Assembly (NCBI RefSeq): GCF_030812415.1
Contig: NZ_JAUSST010000001.1
Span: forward strand, 186,001 to 250,000
DNA from: Paenibacillus harenae
GTDB lineage: Bacteria > Bacillota > Bacilli > Paenibacillales > Paenibacillaceae
DNA: 64,000 nucleotides
Direction: 5' to 3'
Shown here: positions 8,812 to 18,280 of the stretch, piece by piece
Numbering within the stretch: position 1 is the first letter of the stretch
Layout of the letters: the number at the start of each line of letters is the position of its first letter
Position numbers and translations under genes: made by a program
The notes under the pieces: generated by a model
What the model saw: the letters and a program-made list of their open reading frames with translations, nothing else
The model's database searches: none
Told to the model about the DNA's origin: nothing

Positions 8812-10131
8812 TTATAGTAACCCGTGCCGCTCCGCTTTGCCCGTAAGTCTGGCTATTCGTTTGCGAAGCGCTTCCAGCTCCGCCGATTTTTTCGCGTCTC
8901 TTCGCTGCAGCGGATGGCTTCTCATATGTTCAAGCGCTTCCCGCGCATATTGCAATGCGGTCTTGAAGTCCTTCAGCTTATGTTCATAATACATGGCCAA
9001 CTCCGTGCAGGCCTCTATGGCGAATGAGCCGTATGCTTGCGAGGAATGAATAATGACCTTCTGCCACAATACCACAGCACGCCCCCAATTTCCAGCCTTC
9101 TTATCGCGCGCGGCAAGCATGAGAAGCGCCGCTGGCGCTGGGGATTCGGAGCGTAATGCTCCTTCGAACAATACGTCGGGCAGCTTGTAGTTTCCCATCT
9201 TCTCCAGCCACAATCCGGTACGGACCATTTCCTCGGGCAGATCGGGACTTTCGAAGGTTGCCCCTTCCATGTCGCCAAGCAAATGACCGAATCGGATCGC
9301 TAAGCTGACAAGCGACAGCATATCCGTTTCATTATGCCGGAAGACGCCTTCCAACGTCATCGGTTCTCCTGTCGCGAGAAACTCGAAATAGAGCTGTGGC
9401 GCGAGCGAGCCCGGCACGTCGTCATGGCGCGTTATCCCCAGCCTTTCCTCTTCCACATGACTGAGCTTGCATGAAATAAGCGTATTTCTCCAAATCGATC
9501 GCGCCGGATGCAAAAAGTCGAGATGCAGCGGCTGCCACATTTTCCGATTGAACCCGTTCAAAATAAAGCGGTTCTGCATAACGGGCCAGTCAAATGTTTT
9601 GCCGTTATAGGTTGCCAAATACGCGTAGTCGCTCAGCTTCTCCGACAAATAAGCGATCATGGCCCGCTCCTCGGCCGGATGGCGAATAACCGCTTGCTCG
9701 ACTATGATCCCCTCGTCCGTTTGATAAGCGAGCCCCACCATGAACGGAACGTTGCCCGCTCCGACGCCGAGCCCGGTCGTCTCCAGATCGAGAAACATGA
9801 TCCGATTCGCCATTGCTCCCTGTGTTTGACCGGGATGGAAAGCTCCGAGTTTGTCCGCAACCAGTTCCAGCTCGGCTAACGTGTGAGTACCGTGTCGGTG
9901 ATGCAGAGGATAAACGATTTTGCGCAGTAAAAACTGCCCCGTTTCATTCGTCTGAAGTCCGACGCCGAGCTCCTTCCATTTCGGGGACAACTGCTCTATG
10001 TCTTCCTCGATTTCCTGTACAATTGCCGCTTGTTCATCCATCACTCGCGCAGCAACGTCAGCATTCTCGACCGCCTGCTCGCTCCCGCCGCTGCCGCGCA
10101 GCCGGTTCATCCGATCCCGGAGACCGCTCAT
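8812..10131 (-). CDS. mrfB: MrfB/YprB-like exonuclease (RNase H-like fold)
   Basis: The 439-residue protein has a DEDD-type exonuclease domain: motif I MFLDLETTGLG at about residues 110-120, the later motifs LATYNGKTFDWPV and HNETDMLSL, and a C-terminal helical, TPR-like region. In Bacillus subtilis YprB is MrfB, a metal-dependent exonuclease that works with the helicase MrfA in repair of mitomycin C damage independently of UvrABC. Here its ATG overlaps the helicase stop codon (ATGA, 10128-10131), so the two proteins are very likely made together. No other function is suggested by the neighbours. Confidence 0.9.
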   Translation of the reverse strand: MSGLRDRMNRLRGSGGSEQAVENADVAARVMDEQAAIVQEIEEDIEQLSPKWKELGVGLQTNETGQFLLRKIVYPLHHRHGTHTLAELELVADKLGAFHPGQTQGAMANRIMFLDLETTGLGVGAGNVPFMVGLAYQTDEGIIVEQAVIRHPAEERAMIAYLSEKLSDYAYLATYNGKTFDWPVMQNRFILNGFNRKMWQPLHLDFLHPARSIWRNTLISCKLSHVEEERLGITRHDDVPGSLAPQLYFEFLATGEPMTLEGVFRHNETDMLSLVSLAIRFGHLLGDMEGATFESPDLPEEMVRTGLWLEKMGNYKLPDVLFEGALRSESPAPAALLMLAARDKKAGNWGRAVVLWQKVIIHSSQAYGSFAIEACTELAMYYEHKLKDFKTALQYAREALEHMRSHPLQRRDAKKSAELEALRKRIARLTGKAERHGLL

Positions 10132-12413
10132 TGCGCACCGCCCGCTTCGTTAAGAAGGTCAAGCGCCTGCTGCTTGCCGAGCAGTCCTACCTCTTCGATC
10201 GGTCCGACGCAAGCCGGACAGCCGCTCTGGCATGTACATGACAGGATGACCGACTTCGCCTGCTCGATCAACATGTCATGCACATCGAACAGCCGCTCGC
10301 TAAGTCCGATGCCGCCAGGATAACGATCATAGAAATAAATCGTCGGCCGCTGCGTATGGACGGCCTTCACTTGTGGAACGACGCGAATATCGAACGGATC
10401 GCACATCAGGTAGAGCGGGGCGATATGAACGAGTACGTTCGCGATGCCCAGAAGCGCATACTGCATCTCGTTTTTGCTTTTGCGGGCAGCTGCCTCCTCG
10501 CTGAACGAGAACCAATAGCCGCTCGTATGAAGCTCTTCCTCCGGCAGATGAATCGGTCCGGAGCCGATATTTTCGTGACTGCGAAGCTTGATTTTTTTGA
10601 AAATCGTAGCCTTTGCGTTGACCGTTACTTCGCCATACTGGCGGACCAGCTCGCCGGCTTCGCGCTCTTTGTCGACATGCAGCACCTTCAGCTCGACTGC
10701 CATGTTCGCGTCCGTATAATAGTCGACGTTGACCTCTCGGACGTAAGCTTTTTTCTCCGGATAATCCAGCTTCTCGACCTGATATTGCACGCCCTCATGG
10801 ATGTAAATGGCTTCTTCGTGAATGAGGGTCGGAGCGCTGAACCGATCAACCTCGCCTAACACGCGGCTGCCGTTCGATATATCGATAATAACGAAGTTTT
10901 CCTGCGCTGCCGAACGAAGGGAGATGTTATGCGCCGGAAACGACTGCTCCATCCAGTACCAGCGACCGCCCGCCTTATGTAGCACTTTCTCCTCCACGAG
11001 GAATTCCATCATATCCTCAAGCGATTCAGAACCGAACTTCTCACCGGCTTCGAAAGGCAGCTCATAGGCCGCGCATTTCACATGATCAATTAAGATGAGC
11101 AAATTATCGGGATGGATAAGCGCCCGTTCGGGAGGACGATTGAAGAAAAAGTCCGGATTTTGAATCATATATTGATCGAGCGGATTGCTGCTGGCTACCA
11201 TGAACGTTACCGAGCTCTCCTGCCGTCTGCCTGCTCTTCCCGATTGCTGCCAGGTGCTCGCCACGGTTCCCGGATATCCGTTCAAAACACAGGCTTGCAG
11301 CTGTCCGATATCGATACCAAGCTCGAGAGCGTTCGTACTGACGACGCCTCGAATCTCTCCGGTACGCAAACCATGCTCGATCTCCCGACGAAGCTTAGGC
11401 AAGTAGCCGCCGCGATAGCCGCGAATCGTCTTCGCATCCAGCTTGTCCTTAATCATGTCCTGCAAATAGGTAAGCAACAGTTCAACCCTTACGCGGCTGC
11501 GTGCGAAAACGATCGTCTGAACGCCTTGCTTCAATAACAGCCCGGCCAGCTTCTGCGTCTCGAGCACGCTGCTTCGGCGAATGCCAAGCTGCTTGTTCAC
11601 AACCGGCGGATTGTAAAATACAAAATGCTTCTCTCCCATCGGAGCGCCATTGTTATCGATCAAAGCTACGCTCTCGCCGATCAGCCTCTCCGCATGCTCC
11701 TTAGGATTGTCGATGGTAGCCGACGCGCATATGAACTGCGGATTCGAGCCATAGAACTTGCTTATCCGCTTTAACCTTCGTAGGACATTCGCCACATGGC
11801 TGCCGAACACGCCTCGATAAGCATGCACCTCGTCTATGACGATATACTTCAAGTTCTCGAACAGCTTCACCCACTTCGTATGATGGGGCAATATAGCCGA
11901 ATGAAGCATATCCGGATTCGTAACAACGATATGGCCGGCATTGCGAATTGCCGTTCTTACCGTTGGCGGCGTGTCTCCGTCATACGTATGCGTCTTGATG
12001 TCTACTTCCATAATATCCGCAAGCTTCTGCAGCTCCGTCACCTGATCCTGCGCCAGTGCCTTCGTCGGGAACAAATAAAGCGCCCTGCCCTCTTCGTTGT
12101 CCAACAACGACTGAAGGACCGGCAAGTTGTAGCAGAGCGTCTTGCCCGATGCGGTCGGCGTTACCGTTACAACGTGCCTGCCTTCGCGCACCGCTTGGAA
12201 CGAGCCGGCTTGATGCGTATATATTTCGCTTATCCCTCTCGCTTGCAATGCTCCCCGCAAGGCGGGGTGCAAACTAGGCGGCAGAGGAACCGTTTGTGCT
12301 TTGCGTGGTTCAATAGTGCGCCAATGCGTCACGTTTGTCATTATATCTTCTCTTTGTTGTATATGCTGAAGCCACTCCTCGAGGCTTCCAGCTTTGCCTG
12401 TCCAACGGTTCAT
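10128..12413 (-). CDS. mrfA: MrfA/YprA superfamily 2 helicase with C-terminal zinc-binding DUF1998 region
   Basis: This 761-residue helicase has Walker A TPTASGKT, a DEVH Walker B box (VIDEVHAY), motif VI QSGRAGR, and a C-terminal four-cysteine cluster (CTCQSGCPAC) typical of the MrfA/Hrq1-like group. MrfA is a 3'-5' DNA helicase used with MrfB in mitomycin repair (established for B. subtilis). GAGGAG nine bases upstream supports the ATG at 12413. The gene is divergent from the sdpR-like gene across a 200-base spacer. Its stop overlaps the mrfB start. Confidence 0.93.
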   Translation of the reverse strand: MNRWTGKAGSLEEWLQHIQQREDIMTNVTHWRTIEPRKAQTVPLPPSLHPALRGALQARGISEIYTHQAGSFQAVREGRHVVTVTPTASGKTLCYNLPVLQSLLDNEEGRALYLFPTKALAQDQVTELQKLADIMEVDIKTHTYDGDTPPTVRTAIRNAGHIVVTNPDMLHSAILPHHTKWVKLFENLKYIVIDEVHAYRGVFGSHVANVLRRLKRISKFYGSNPQFICASATIDNPKEHAERLIGESVALIDNNGAPMGEKHFVFYNPPVVNKQLGIRRSSVLETQKLAGLLLKQGVQTIVFARSRVRVELLLTYLQDMIKDKLDAKTIRGYRGGYLPKLRREIEHGLRTGEIRGVVSTNALELGIDIGQLQACVLNGYPGTVASTWQQSGRAGRRQESSVTFMVASSNPLDQYMIQNPDFFFNRPPERALIHPDNLLILIDHVKCAAYELPFEAGEKFGSESLEDMMEFLVEEKVLHKAGGRWYWMEQSFPAHNISLRSAAQENFVIIDISNGSRVLGEVDRFSAPTLIHEEAIYIHEGVQYQVEKLDYPEKKAYVREVNVDYYTDANMAVELKVLHVDKEREAGELVRQYGEVTVNAKATIFKKIKLRSHENIGSGPIHLPEEELHTSGYWFSFSEEAAARKSKNEMQYALLGIANVLVHIAPLYLMCDPFDIRVVPQVKAVHTQRPTIYFYDRYPGGIGLSERLFDVHDMLIEQAKSVILSCTCQSGCPACVGPIEEVGLLGKQQALDLLNEAGGAQ

Positions 12414-12510
12414 GACCGTTCACTCCTCGTCAAACCCATGTTGCTATTTATTTTACAGAATACATGTTCGTGCTGCAATTTTATTTTTTGACATTTGGGC
12501 TATATTGAAC

Positions 12511-12539
12511 TTGAACATCGTTGCGATGTTTGATAGTAT
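12511..12539 (+). promoter_or_regulatory. Candidate promoter of the sdpR-sdpI-like pair, with embedded palindrome
   Basis: TTGAAC (12511-12516), a 17-base spacer and TAGTAT (12534-12539) make a plausible sigma-A promoter. A perfect 7-3-7 inverted repeat (AACATCG/CGATGTT, 12514-12530) fills the spacer, where a bound repressor would block RNA polymerase. Confidence 0.5.
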
Positions 12540-12549
12540 AAAGTTAAAC

Positions 12550-12569
12550 ATTTAGATAATTATCTAAAT
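12550..12569. promoter_or_regulatory. 20-bp perfect palindrome, candidate ArsR-family operator
   Basis: ATTTAGATAATTATCTAAAT is perfectly self-complementary, lies 11 bases past the proposed -10 box and 44 bases before the regulator ATG. AT-rich palindromes of this size are typical ArsR/SdpR-type operators. Binding by the adjacent regulator is inference. Confidence 0.65.
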
Positions 12570-12613
12570 ATCTAATCTAATGAAATGGCTCAATTGAAGA
12601 AAAGAGGAAGGCT

Positions 12614-12892
12614 ATGTCCATTAACCAGGCTTTCAAAGCGTTGTCCGATCCAACCCGTCGCAAAATATTGGATTTGCTTCGCGAACGCGATATGACTGCC
12701 GGAGAAATTGCCGATCACTTCCAGATGACGAAACCAAGCATCTCCCATCATCTTAGCCTATTGAAGCAGGCGGAGCTCGTTTGGGATGAGCGGCAAGGTC
12801 AGCATATTTATTATTCGCTGAATACGACCGTATTTCATGAATTAATGAAATGGATCGTATCTTTCCAACAATCCAAACAAGAAGGGAAGTAA
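12614..12892 (+). CDS. ArsR-family transcriptional repressor, SdpR-like
   Basis: This 92-residue winged-helix protein has the ArsR core ALSDPTRRKILDLL, recognition helix region MTKPSISHHLSLLKQAELV and wing ERQGQHIYYSLN. It has no cysteine pair or other metal ligands, as in SdpR-type autorepressors that are sequestered by their membrane partner SdpI rather than by metals. The SdpI-like gene follows after five bases. GAGGAAGG precedes the ATG. Two palindromes upstream are good operator candidates, suggesting autorepression. Confidence 0.88.
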   Translation: MSINQAFKALSDPTRRKILDLLRERDMTAGEIADHFQMTKPSISHHLSLLKQAELVWDERQGQHIYYSLNTTVFHELMKWIVSFQQSKQEGK

Positions 12893-12897
12893 TTCTG

Positions 12898-13533
12898 ATG
12901 AATATCAAACGTTTAACGTGGTTAATTGTAGGGGCAGCTTTTATCGCAAGCGCTATTGTGTACAGGGATATGCCGGGGCAAATGCCGGTACACTGGAATG
13001 CCAACAATGAAATCGACAACTATGCGCACAAAGCGGTTGCTTTATTCCTGCTTCCGGCCATTATGCTGCTTCTAAATGCCATGCAATCCGTACTGCCTAA
13101 AATTGATCCTAGACGGAGCAATTACGCTCCATTTCAATCAAGCCTGGATATCATTCGCCTTATCACGACGCTTGGCTTGTTGGTCATTCACGGCTATACA
13201 ATCGCAGTAGGCTACGGCTATACATTCAGCATCACGTATGTCGTTCTGCCTTTCTTAGGGTTGCTGTTTCTCGCGACCGGCAACTATATGCCAAGATTCC
13301 AATACAACAGCTATGTTGGGATTAAAACTCCGCATACGCTAGCGAACGAGCATGTATGGCGCAAGACACATCAATCGGCCGCTAAGCTGTTCGTAATCGG
13401 AGGACTAATGATTATCGCTTCACTGGTTTTACCAGTACCTATCCAAAGCTATATCATCATCGCGATCATTATAGCAGTTGTCGCAGCTTCATACGGACTT
13501 GGTTTCTATTTCTCCCGCAAAACGATTAAATAA
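12898..13533 (+). CDS. SdpI/DUF1648-family membrane protein
   Basis: The 211-residue protein starts with a membrane helix, then the conserved DMPGQMPVHWNANNEIDNYAHK segment of the DUF1648 domain, then further helices and the SdpI-type motif NSYVGIKTPHTLANEHVWRKTHQ. In B. subtilis SdpI gives immunity to the SdpC killing peptide and titrates SdpR. No sdpC, sdpA or sdpB gene is visible here, so this may be an orphan immunity or signalling pair. The ATG at 12898 is chosen because AAGAAGGGAAG precedes it; an upstream in-frame ATG lies inside the repressor gene. Confidence 0.87.
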   Translation: MNIKRLTWLIVGAAFIASAIVYRDMPGQMPVHWNANNEIDNYAHKAVALFLLPAIMLLLNAMQSVLPKIDPRRSNYAPFQSSLDIIRLITTLGLLVIHGYTIAVGYGYTFSITYVVLPFLGLLFLATGNYMPRFQYNSYVGIKTPHTLANEHVWRKTHQSAAKLFVIGGLMIIASLVLPVPIQSYIIIAIIIAVVAASYGLGFYFSRKTIK

Positions 13534-13569
13534 CCGTTCTTCATTGAATACAATGTATTTACCTTAGCC

Positions 13570-13608
13570 AAAAAGACGTAAGAGCATGTTGAGCTCTTAC
13601 GTCTTTTT
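13570..13608. terminator. Bidirectional Rho-independent terminator
   Basis: A perfect 16-bp stem (AAAAAGACGTAAGAGC with its complement) and 7-base loop carries T-runs on both strands. It serves the SdpI-like gene on plus and the RNase Z gene on minus. Confidence 0.92.
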
Positions 13609-13649
13609 ATTATATTAATATTTAATTACACTAATTATATAAGCTTCAA

Positions 13650-14585
13650 CTATGTACGTCTCTCGATTTCAATGCAAGTCAAATCGGTAGCCGCTGTTGC
13701 CGCGCCAAACAAAGTCTGCGCTTCTTCCTCGAGCTGAAGCAGATTCTCGTTATGATAACGTCCGCTAAAATGCGTCATGACCAGCTTCCTTGCCCCCGCC
13801 TCGGCTGCCGCTTTAGCTGCTTCAACGGTTGTGCTGTGCCCGAACAAATGCGCCTTCTCTTCCATGCCCGCGGCAAAAGTCGCTTCATGGACGAGCAAAT
13901 CCGCTCCCATCGCTAGTTCTATCACATTGGCGCAAGGAGTCGTATCGCCGAGAATCGTAACGACTCTTCCGGGCAAAGAGGGAGCCGTTACTTCATTTGC
14001 ATATATTACCGTTCCGTCCTGCAACGTAATATCCTGTCCCTGTTTGAGCAAGCCATATTGCGGCCCGGGAGCCACACCAAGCTGCTTCAGCTTATCGGCG
14101 AGCAGCCTCCCGGGCTGATCGTGCTCGACAACTCGGTAGCCGAAACATGGTACGCGGTGGATCAGAGTGGAGGCGACCACGGAGAAGCGCTCATCCTCAT
14201 AGGCAAGTTGACCATCCGCTTCGCCCAGTTCAACATATTCAAGCTCATAGTCGAGGGTCGTGCCGCTAATCTCGAACACTGTCTCGATATAGCGTCTTAA
14301 CCCGCGGGGACCGATCATCCGAAGCGGTGTGACGCCCCCATCGAATGAACGTGTGCTTAGCAGGCCTGGCAGTCCGTATATATGATCGCCATGAAGATGC
14401 GTAACGAAGATCGTATCCAGCTTGCTCAGCTTAAGCGGGGTATTCATTAATTGATGTTGCGTCGCTTCTCCGGCATCGAACAGCCACCAATTGGAGCATG
14501 GCTCCGGCAGCTGCAACGCGATCGAGCTAACGTTCCGTTGCTTGTTGGGACGGCCTGCCCCTGTCCCTAAAAACCATATTTGCAT
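13650..14585 (-). CDS. rnz: Ribonuclease Z (tRNA 3' endonuclease)
   Basis: The protein begins MQIWFLGTGAGRPNKQRNVSS, the standard RNase Z start, and carries the metallo-beta-lactamase motif THLHGDH, a VHEATF motif and the late THFSGRY histidine. It cuts the 3' trailer from tRNA precursors lacking an encoded CCA (established). I chose the ATG at 14585 because GAGGTG lies nine bases upstream and homologous proteins begin there; the longer frame to 14618 adds an unrelated leader. The length of 311 residues is normal. It is transcribed away from metH's 3' end and toward the shared terminator. Confidence 0.95.
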   Translation of the reverse strand: MQIWFLGTGAGRPNKQRNVSSIALQLPEPCSNWWLFDAGEATQHQLMNTPLKLSKLDTIFVTHLHGDHIYGLPGLLSTRSFDGGVTPLRMIGPRGLRRYIETVFEISGTTLDYELEYVELGEADGQLAYEDERFSVVASTLIHRVPCFGYRVVEHDQPGRLLADKLKQLGVAPGPQYGLLKQGQDITLQDGTVIYANEVTAPSLPGRVVTILGDTTPCANVIELAMGADLLVHEATFAAGMEEKAHLFGHSTTVEAAKAAAEAGARKLVMTHFSGRYHNENLLQLEEEAQTLFGAATAATDLTCIEIERRT

Positions 14586-14638
14586 TGCCCCATTCACCTC
14601 GCAGCATAGCTTTTGCAATTTTGGTACTGTCTATGAAT

Positions 14639-14678
14639 GAAGCCCGACAGATCGGTTACGGAACCGCTGCAGGGCTTC
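14639..14678 (-). terminator. Candidate metH terminator hairpin
   Basis: GAAGCCC/GGGCTTC ends with an inner CGGTT/AACCG stem lie 21 bases past the metH stop. The following bases are not U-rich, so termination strength is doubtful. Confidence 0.45.
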
Positions 14679-14698
14679 AAAGCGATTTATAAGTTAAA

Positions 14699-17600
14699 CT
14701 ATAGTTTCTCGACGTTGAAGTATTGCGCCTCGGGATGAGCGAATACCATAGCGGATACCGATGCTTCCGGTTCCATCATGAAGCCCTCCGTCAACTGAAC
14801 GCCAATGTCCTCTGGCTTCATCAGATCGAACAATGGTTCTTGATCCTCCAGATTCGGACAAGCCGGGTAACCGAACGATACGCGAATGCCTTGGTAGCGG
14901 GCGCCGTGACGCTGCTTCATCGTCATCTCCGCCGGGTCCGGGTATCCGCAAATATCGCGCATTATATGATGGACGCGTTCCGCCATCCCTTCCGCTACTT
15001 CAAGCGCAACGGATTGGAGCGCATGGGAACGCAAGTAATCGCCGTTGTCCTTCCACTCATTCGCAAGATCGCGGATGCCTTCGCCAGCCGTTACGACAAG
15101 GAAGCCTACATAATCCATGACGCCGCTCTCAACCGATTTCAAGTAATCCGACAAGCATAGGAACGGTTCGACTTGTTGACGCGGGAATGTGAACCGCTTA
15201 ATCTCTTGCGTCTGATCCTCAGGATTGTAAATAATAATATCGTTGCCTGACGATTGCGCAGGGAAGAAGCGATACATGCCATGCGTGCGAATGAACCCTT
15301 CAGCACTTCCGCGGCGCAGAATATCGTCCACCGTTGCTTTCAGTTGCACGGCTTTCTCGTTACCTTCGGCGAGAAGATTCTCGACATTGCCTTTCAAGCC
15401 AAGATGATGGCCGAGCAGCATCTGCATATTCACATACGGAATGACATGCGGAATCGGAACATCGCGAAGCACATGACGCTCGAGGTCAGGCGGCGCGAAT
15501 ACCGGTGCATCCGGCGATATTTTGGAACGAACCGCACGCGTAAGCTCAGGCAGCTTCTTCTTGTCTTCTTCTGCTTCGCCGCCCGAAGCTTTGTAAGCAG
15601 CCATCTCCTCTTCCAGCCGTGTACGATGCACGGTATCCATTAGCTTGTTCGCAATATCGAGACCGTCCATCGCATCTTTCGCATACAAAACAAGTCCGTC
15701 ATACTCAGGGCCGATTCTTGTTTTCGTAAATTTACGCGTAAGCGCAGCGCCGCCGACAAGAATCGGAACATCGATGCCCGCATTGCGCAAATCTTGCGCC
15801 GTTACGACCATTTGCTGTGCCGACTTGACAAGCAGTCCCGACAAGCCGATCGCATCGACCTTCTCCTTGCGATAAGCCTCGATAAGCTGCTCAGGAGGTA
15901 CTTTAATGCCGAGATTGATAATTTTGTAGCCATTATTAGACAAAATGATTTCAACCAGGTTTTTGCCAATGTCATGGACATCGCCCTTGACCGTTGCGAG
16001 CAAAATCTTGCCTTTCACCGAGGATTCGTTTTTCTCCATAAACGGTTCCAGGTAGTTAACGGACGCTTTCATGACTTCCGCGCTTTGAAGCACCTCCGCC
16101 ACGATAAGCTCGTTGTTGTTGAAGAGACGGCCTACCTCTTCCATCCCTTTCATGAGCGGTCCGTTGATTACGTCCATCGCCGAATACTTCTGAAGCGCTG
16201 CGTCAAGGTCGGGGATCAACCCTTCCTTCGTCCCCTCAATGACGTATGAGCCAAGACGTTCTTCGAGCGAAAGGTTCGAAATTTTCTCCTTCTTTTCGAC
16301 CTTTTTGTCTCGGAAAGCAGCCACGAAGGAAGCTAACGTCTCGTCGTTCGTATTGTAAATAAGTTCTTCTGCCAAGCGGCGCTCATGCTCCGGAATCGAA
16401 GCGTAACGTTCAAGCTTCTCCGTGTTCACGATAGCATAATCAAGACCGGCCTTCGTCGCATGGTACAAGTAAACCGAGTTCAGCACTTCCCGACCCGCGT
16501 CCGGCAAACCGAATGAGATGTTGCTAAGGCCAAGAATCGTTTTCGTTCGCGGATACTTTTCTTTGATCATCCGGATGCCTTCGAGCGTCTCGACCGCTGA
16601 GCCGATATATTGAGGATCGCCCGAGCCGACCGGGAACATGTTCGGGTCAAAAATAATATCCTCGGCGTTCATGCCGTATTTATTAACGAGCAGTTCATAA
16701 GAGCGATCCGCTACTTCAAGCTTTGCTTCGCGCGATACGGCCTGCCCTCTCTCATCGATGAGAATCATGACGACAGCAGCGCCATAACGGTGAATAAGCG
16801 GCAATATTTTCTCGAACTTTGACTCGCCGTCCTCTAAGTTAATGGAGTTAATAATCGCCTTGCCCTGCGAATATTTTAAGCCTAACTCAATAATATGGTC
16901 ATAGGTGGAATCGAGCATGATCGGCGCTTTAATTTTCTTAACGACCTGCGGCAAAAACTGATGGACGGCATAAGCCTCATCGATGTCCGTGTCCTGCAGG
17001 TTAATGTCGATAACATGCGCTCCGCCTTTGACTTGTCCTCTGGCGATTTCCGATGCTTCGTCGAACTTCTCTTCCTTAATAAGACGCTTGAATTTGCGCG
17101 AACCGGAAATATTGGTACGTTCGCCGATCATGATCGGACGGTTATCCGCTTCAATAAATACGGTATCGATACCGGATACCGCATCAGGGTGGCTGCCCAT
17201 TTCCGAACGCGGCGCATATTTTGCCATTGTCTCCGTGAGTGCTCGAATGTGCGCAGGCGTCGTGCCGCAGCAGCCGCCGGCTATATTCAGCCAGCCTTGT
17301 TCGGCAAATGCCGACATTTTCTTCGCGAGCGATTCAGGCGATTCATGATAATGTCCGTTCTCGTCCGGCAAGCCGGCATTTGGATAACAGCTAATCGCGG
17401 AATTTGCGATTTGGCTAAGCGTCCGAATATGGTCGCGCATAAATTCCGGTCCGGTCGCGCAGTTTAACCCAATCGAAATCGGCTTTAAATGCTCCAACGA
17501 GATGTAGAACGATTCAATCGATTGACCTGCAAGCGTCGTACCCATCGGTTCGATCGTACCGGAAATCATAATCGGCAATTCCACGCCAAGCGTATCGAAT

Positions 17601-18139
17601 GCATTGCGAATGCCAATGCTGCCCGCCTTCACGTTAAGCGTATCCTGCGACGTCTCCAGCAGCAAAGCGTCAACATTCGCTTCAATAAGTGCAAGCGCTT
17701 GCTCATAATAGCTCTCTACGAGCTCATCGAACGTAACGCCGCCCGTTACGGATAGCGTTTTCGTTGTTGGACCAAGCGCTCCCGCGACATAACGCGGCTT
17801 GTCTGGCGTACTATACTTGTCCGCTGCATCGCGGGCCAGCTTAGCTGCGGCAAGATTGATTTCTCTCGCTTTCTCCGGTATATCGTAATCGGCAAGCACG
17901 ACGCTAGTCGCGCCGAACGTATTCGTCTCTAGAATGTCCGCGCCAGCCTCAAGGTATTGCTCATGAATCGACTGAATAACGTCGGGACGCGTCAAAACGA
18001 GCATTTCGTTACAGCCATCCAGCTCAGGACCGCCAAAATCGTCCTCGTTCAAGTTCGCCTGTTGAATCATTGTACCCATAGCGCCATCCAAAATAAGAAT
18101 GCGCTCTTGCAGCATTTGTTGTATGGTTGGTTTAGACAA
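14699..18139 (-). CDS. metH: Cobalamin-dependent methionine synthase
   Basis: The 1146-residue protein shows all four MetH modules in order. The first is the homocysteine domain, with zinc ligands in GLNCATGP and AGGCCGTTP. Next is the pterin domain (MIGERTNISGSRKF onward), then the B12 cap and Rossmann module with the cobalt-ligand motif DVHDIGKN, and last the activation domain with RTHGMYRFFPAQ. It transfers the methyl group of methyl-tetrahydrofolate to homocysteine, with SAM-dependent reactivation. I chose the TTG at 18139 (LSKPTIQQ) because GGGAAGGGTG sits six bases upstream; the in-frame ATGs upstream lack a site. The acireductone dioxygenase of the methionine salvage pathway is divergent next door. 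Confidence 0.96.
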   Translation of the reverse strand: MSKPTIQQMLQERILILDGAMGTMIQQANLNEDDFGGPELDGCNEMLVLTRPDVIQSIHEQYLEAGADILETNTFGATSVVLADYDIPEKAREINLAAAKLARDAADKYSTPDKPRYVAGALGPTTKTLSVTGGVTFDELVESYYEQALALIEANVDALLLETSQDTLNVKAGSIGIRNAFDTLGVELPIMISGTIEPMGTTLAGQSIESFYISLEHLKPISIGLNCATGPEFMRDHIRTLSQIANSAISCYPNAGLPDENGHYHESPESLAKKMSAFAEQGWLNIAGGCCGTTPAHIRALTETMAKYAPRSEMGSHPDAVSGIDTVFIEADNRPIMIGERTNISGSRKFKRLIKEEKFDEASEIARGQVKGGAHVIDINLQDTDIDEAYAVHQFLPQVVKKIKAPIMLDSTYDHIIELGLKYSQGKAIINSINLEDGESKFEKILPLIHRYGAAVVMILIDERGQAVSREAKLEVADRSYELLVNKYGMNAEDIIFDPNMFPVGSGDPQYIGSAVETLEGIRMIKEKYPRTKTILGLSNISFGLPDAGREVLNSVYLYHATKAGLDYAIVNTEKLERYASIPEHERRLAEELIYNTNDETLASFVAAFRDKKVEKKEKISNLSLEERLGSYVIEGTKEGLIPDLDAALQKYSAMDVINGPLMKGMEEVGRLFNNNELIVAEVLQSAEVMKASVNYLEPFMEKNESSVKGKILLATVKGDVHDIGKNLVEIILSNNGYKIINLGIKVPPEQLIEAYRKEKVDAIGLSGLLVKSAQQMVVTAQDLRNAGIDVPILVGGAALTRKFTKTRIGPEYDGLVLYAKDAMDGLDIANKLMDTVHRTRLEEEMAAYKASGGEAEEDKKKLPELTRAVRSKISPDAPVFAPPDLERHVLRDVPIPHVIPYVNMQMLLGHHLGLKGNVENLLAEGNEKAVQLKATVDDILRRGSAEGFIRTHGMYRFFPAQSSGNDIIIYNPEDQTQEIKRFTFPRQQVEPFLCLSDYLKSVESGVMDYVGFLVVTAGEGIRDLANEWKDNGDYLRSHALQSVALEVAEGMAERVHHIMRDICGYPDPAEMTMKQRHGARYQGIRVSFGYPACPNLEDQEPLFDLMKPEDIGVQLTEGFMMEPEASVSAMVFAHPEAQYFNVEKL

Positions 18140-18210
18140 TTCGTACACCCTTCCCAAAATCATTAACAATTAGTTTACCAGAATCGCTATGGACTGAAAA
18201 GGCAAATCCA

Positions 18211-18239
18211 TCGACATTCGTCATCATTTGTTTTATAAT
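18211..18239 (+). promoter_or_regulatory. Sigma-A promoter of the acireductone dioxygenase gene
   Basis: TCGACA (18211-18216), a 17-base spacer and a perfect TATAAT (18234-18239) lie about 40 bases before the start codon. Confidence 0.75.
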
Positions 18240-18280
18240 TATTATATCATTTAATTTCTATTGGAAAAGAGGGAATGATC

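Noticed and set aside
18140..18210. SAM or cobalamin riboswitch before metH
   Set aside because: The spacer between metH and the mtnD promoter is too short, and lacks the expected box motifs.
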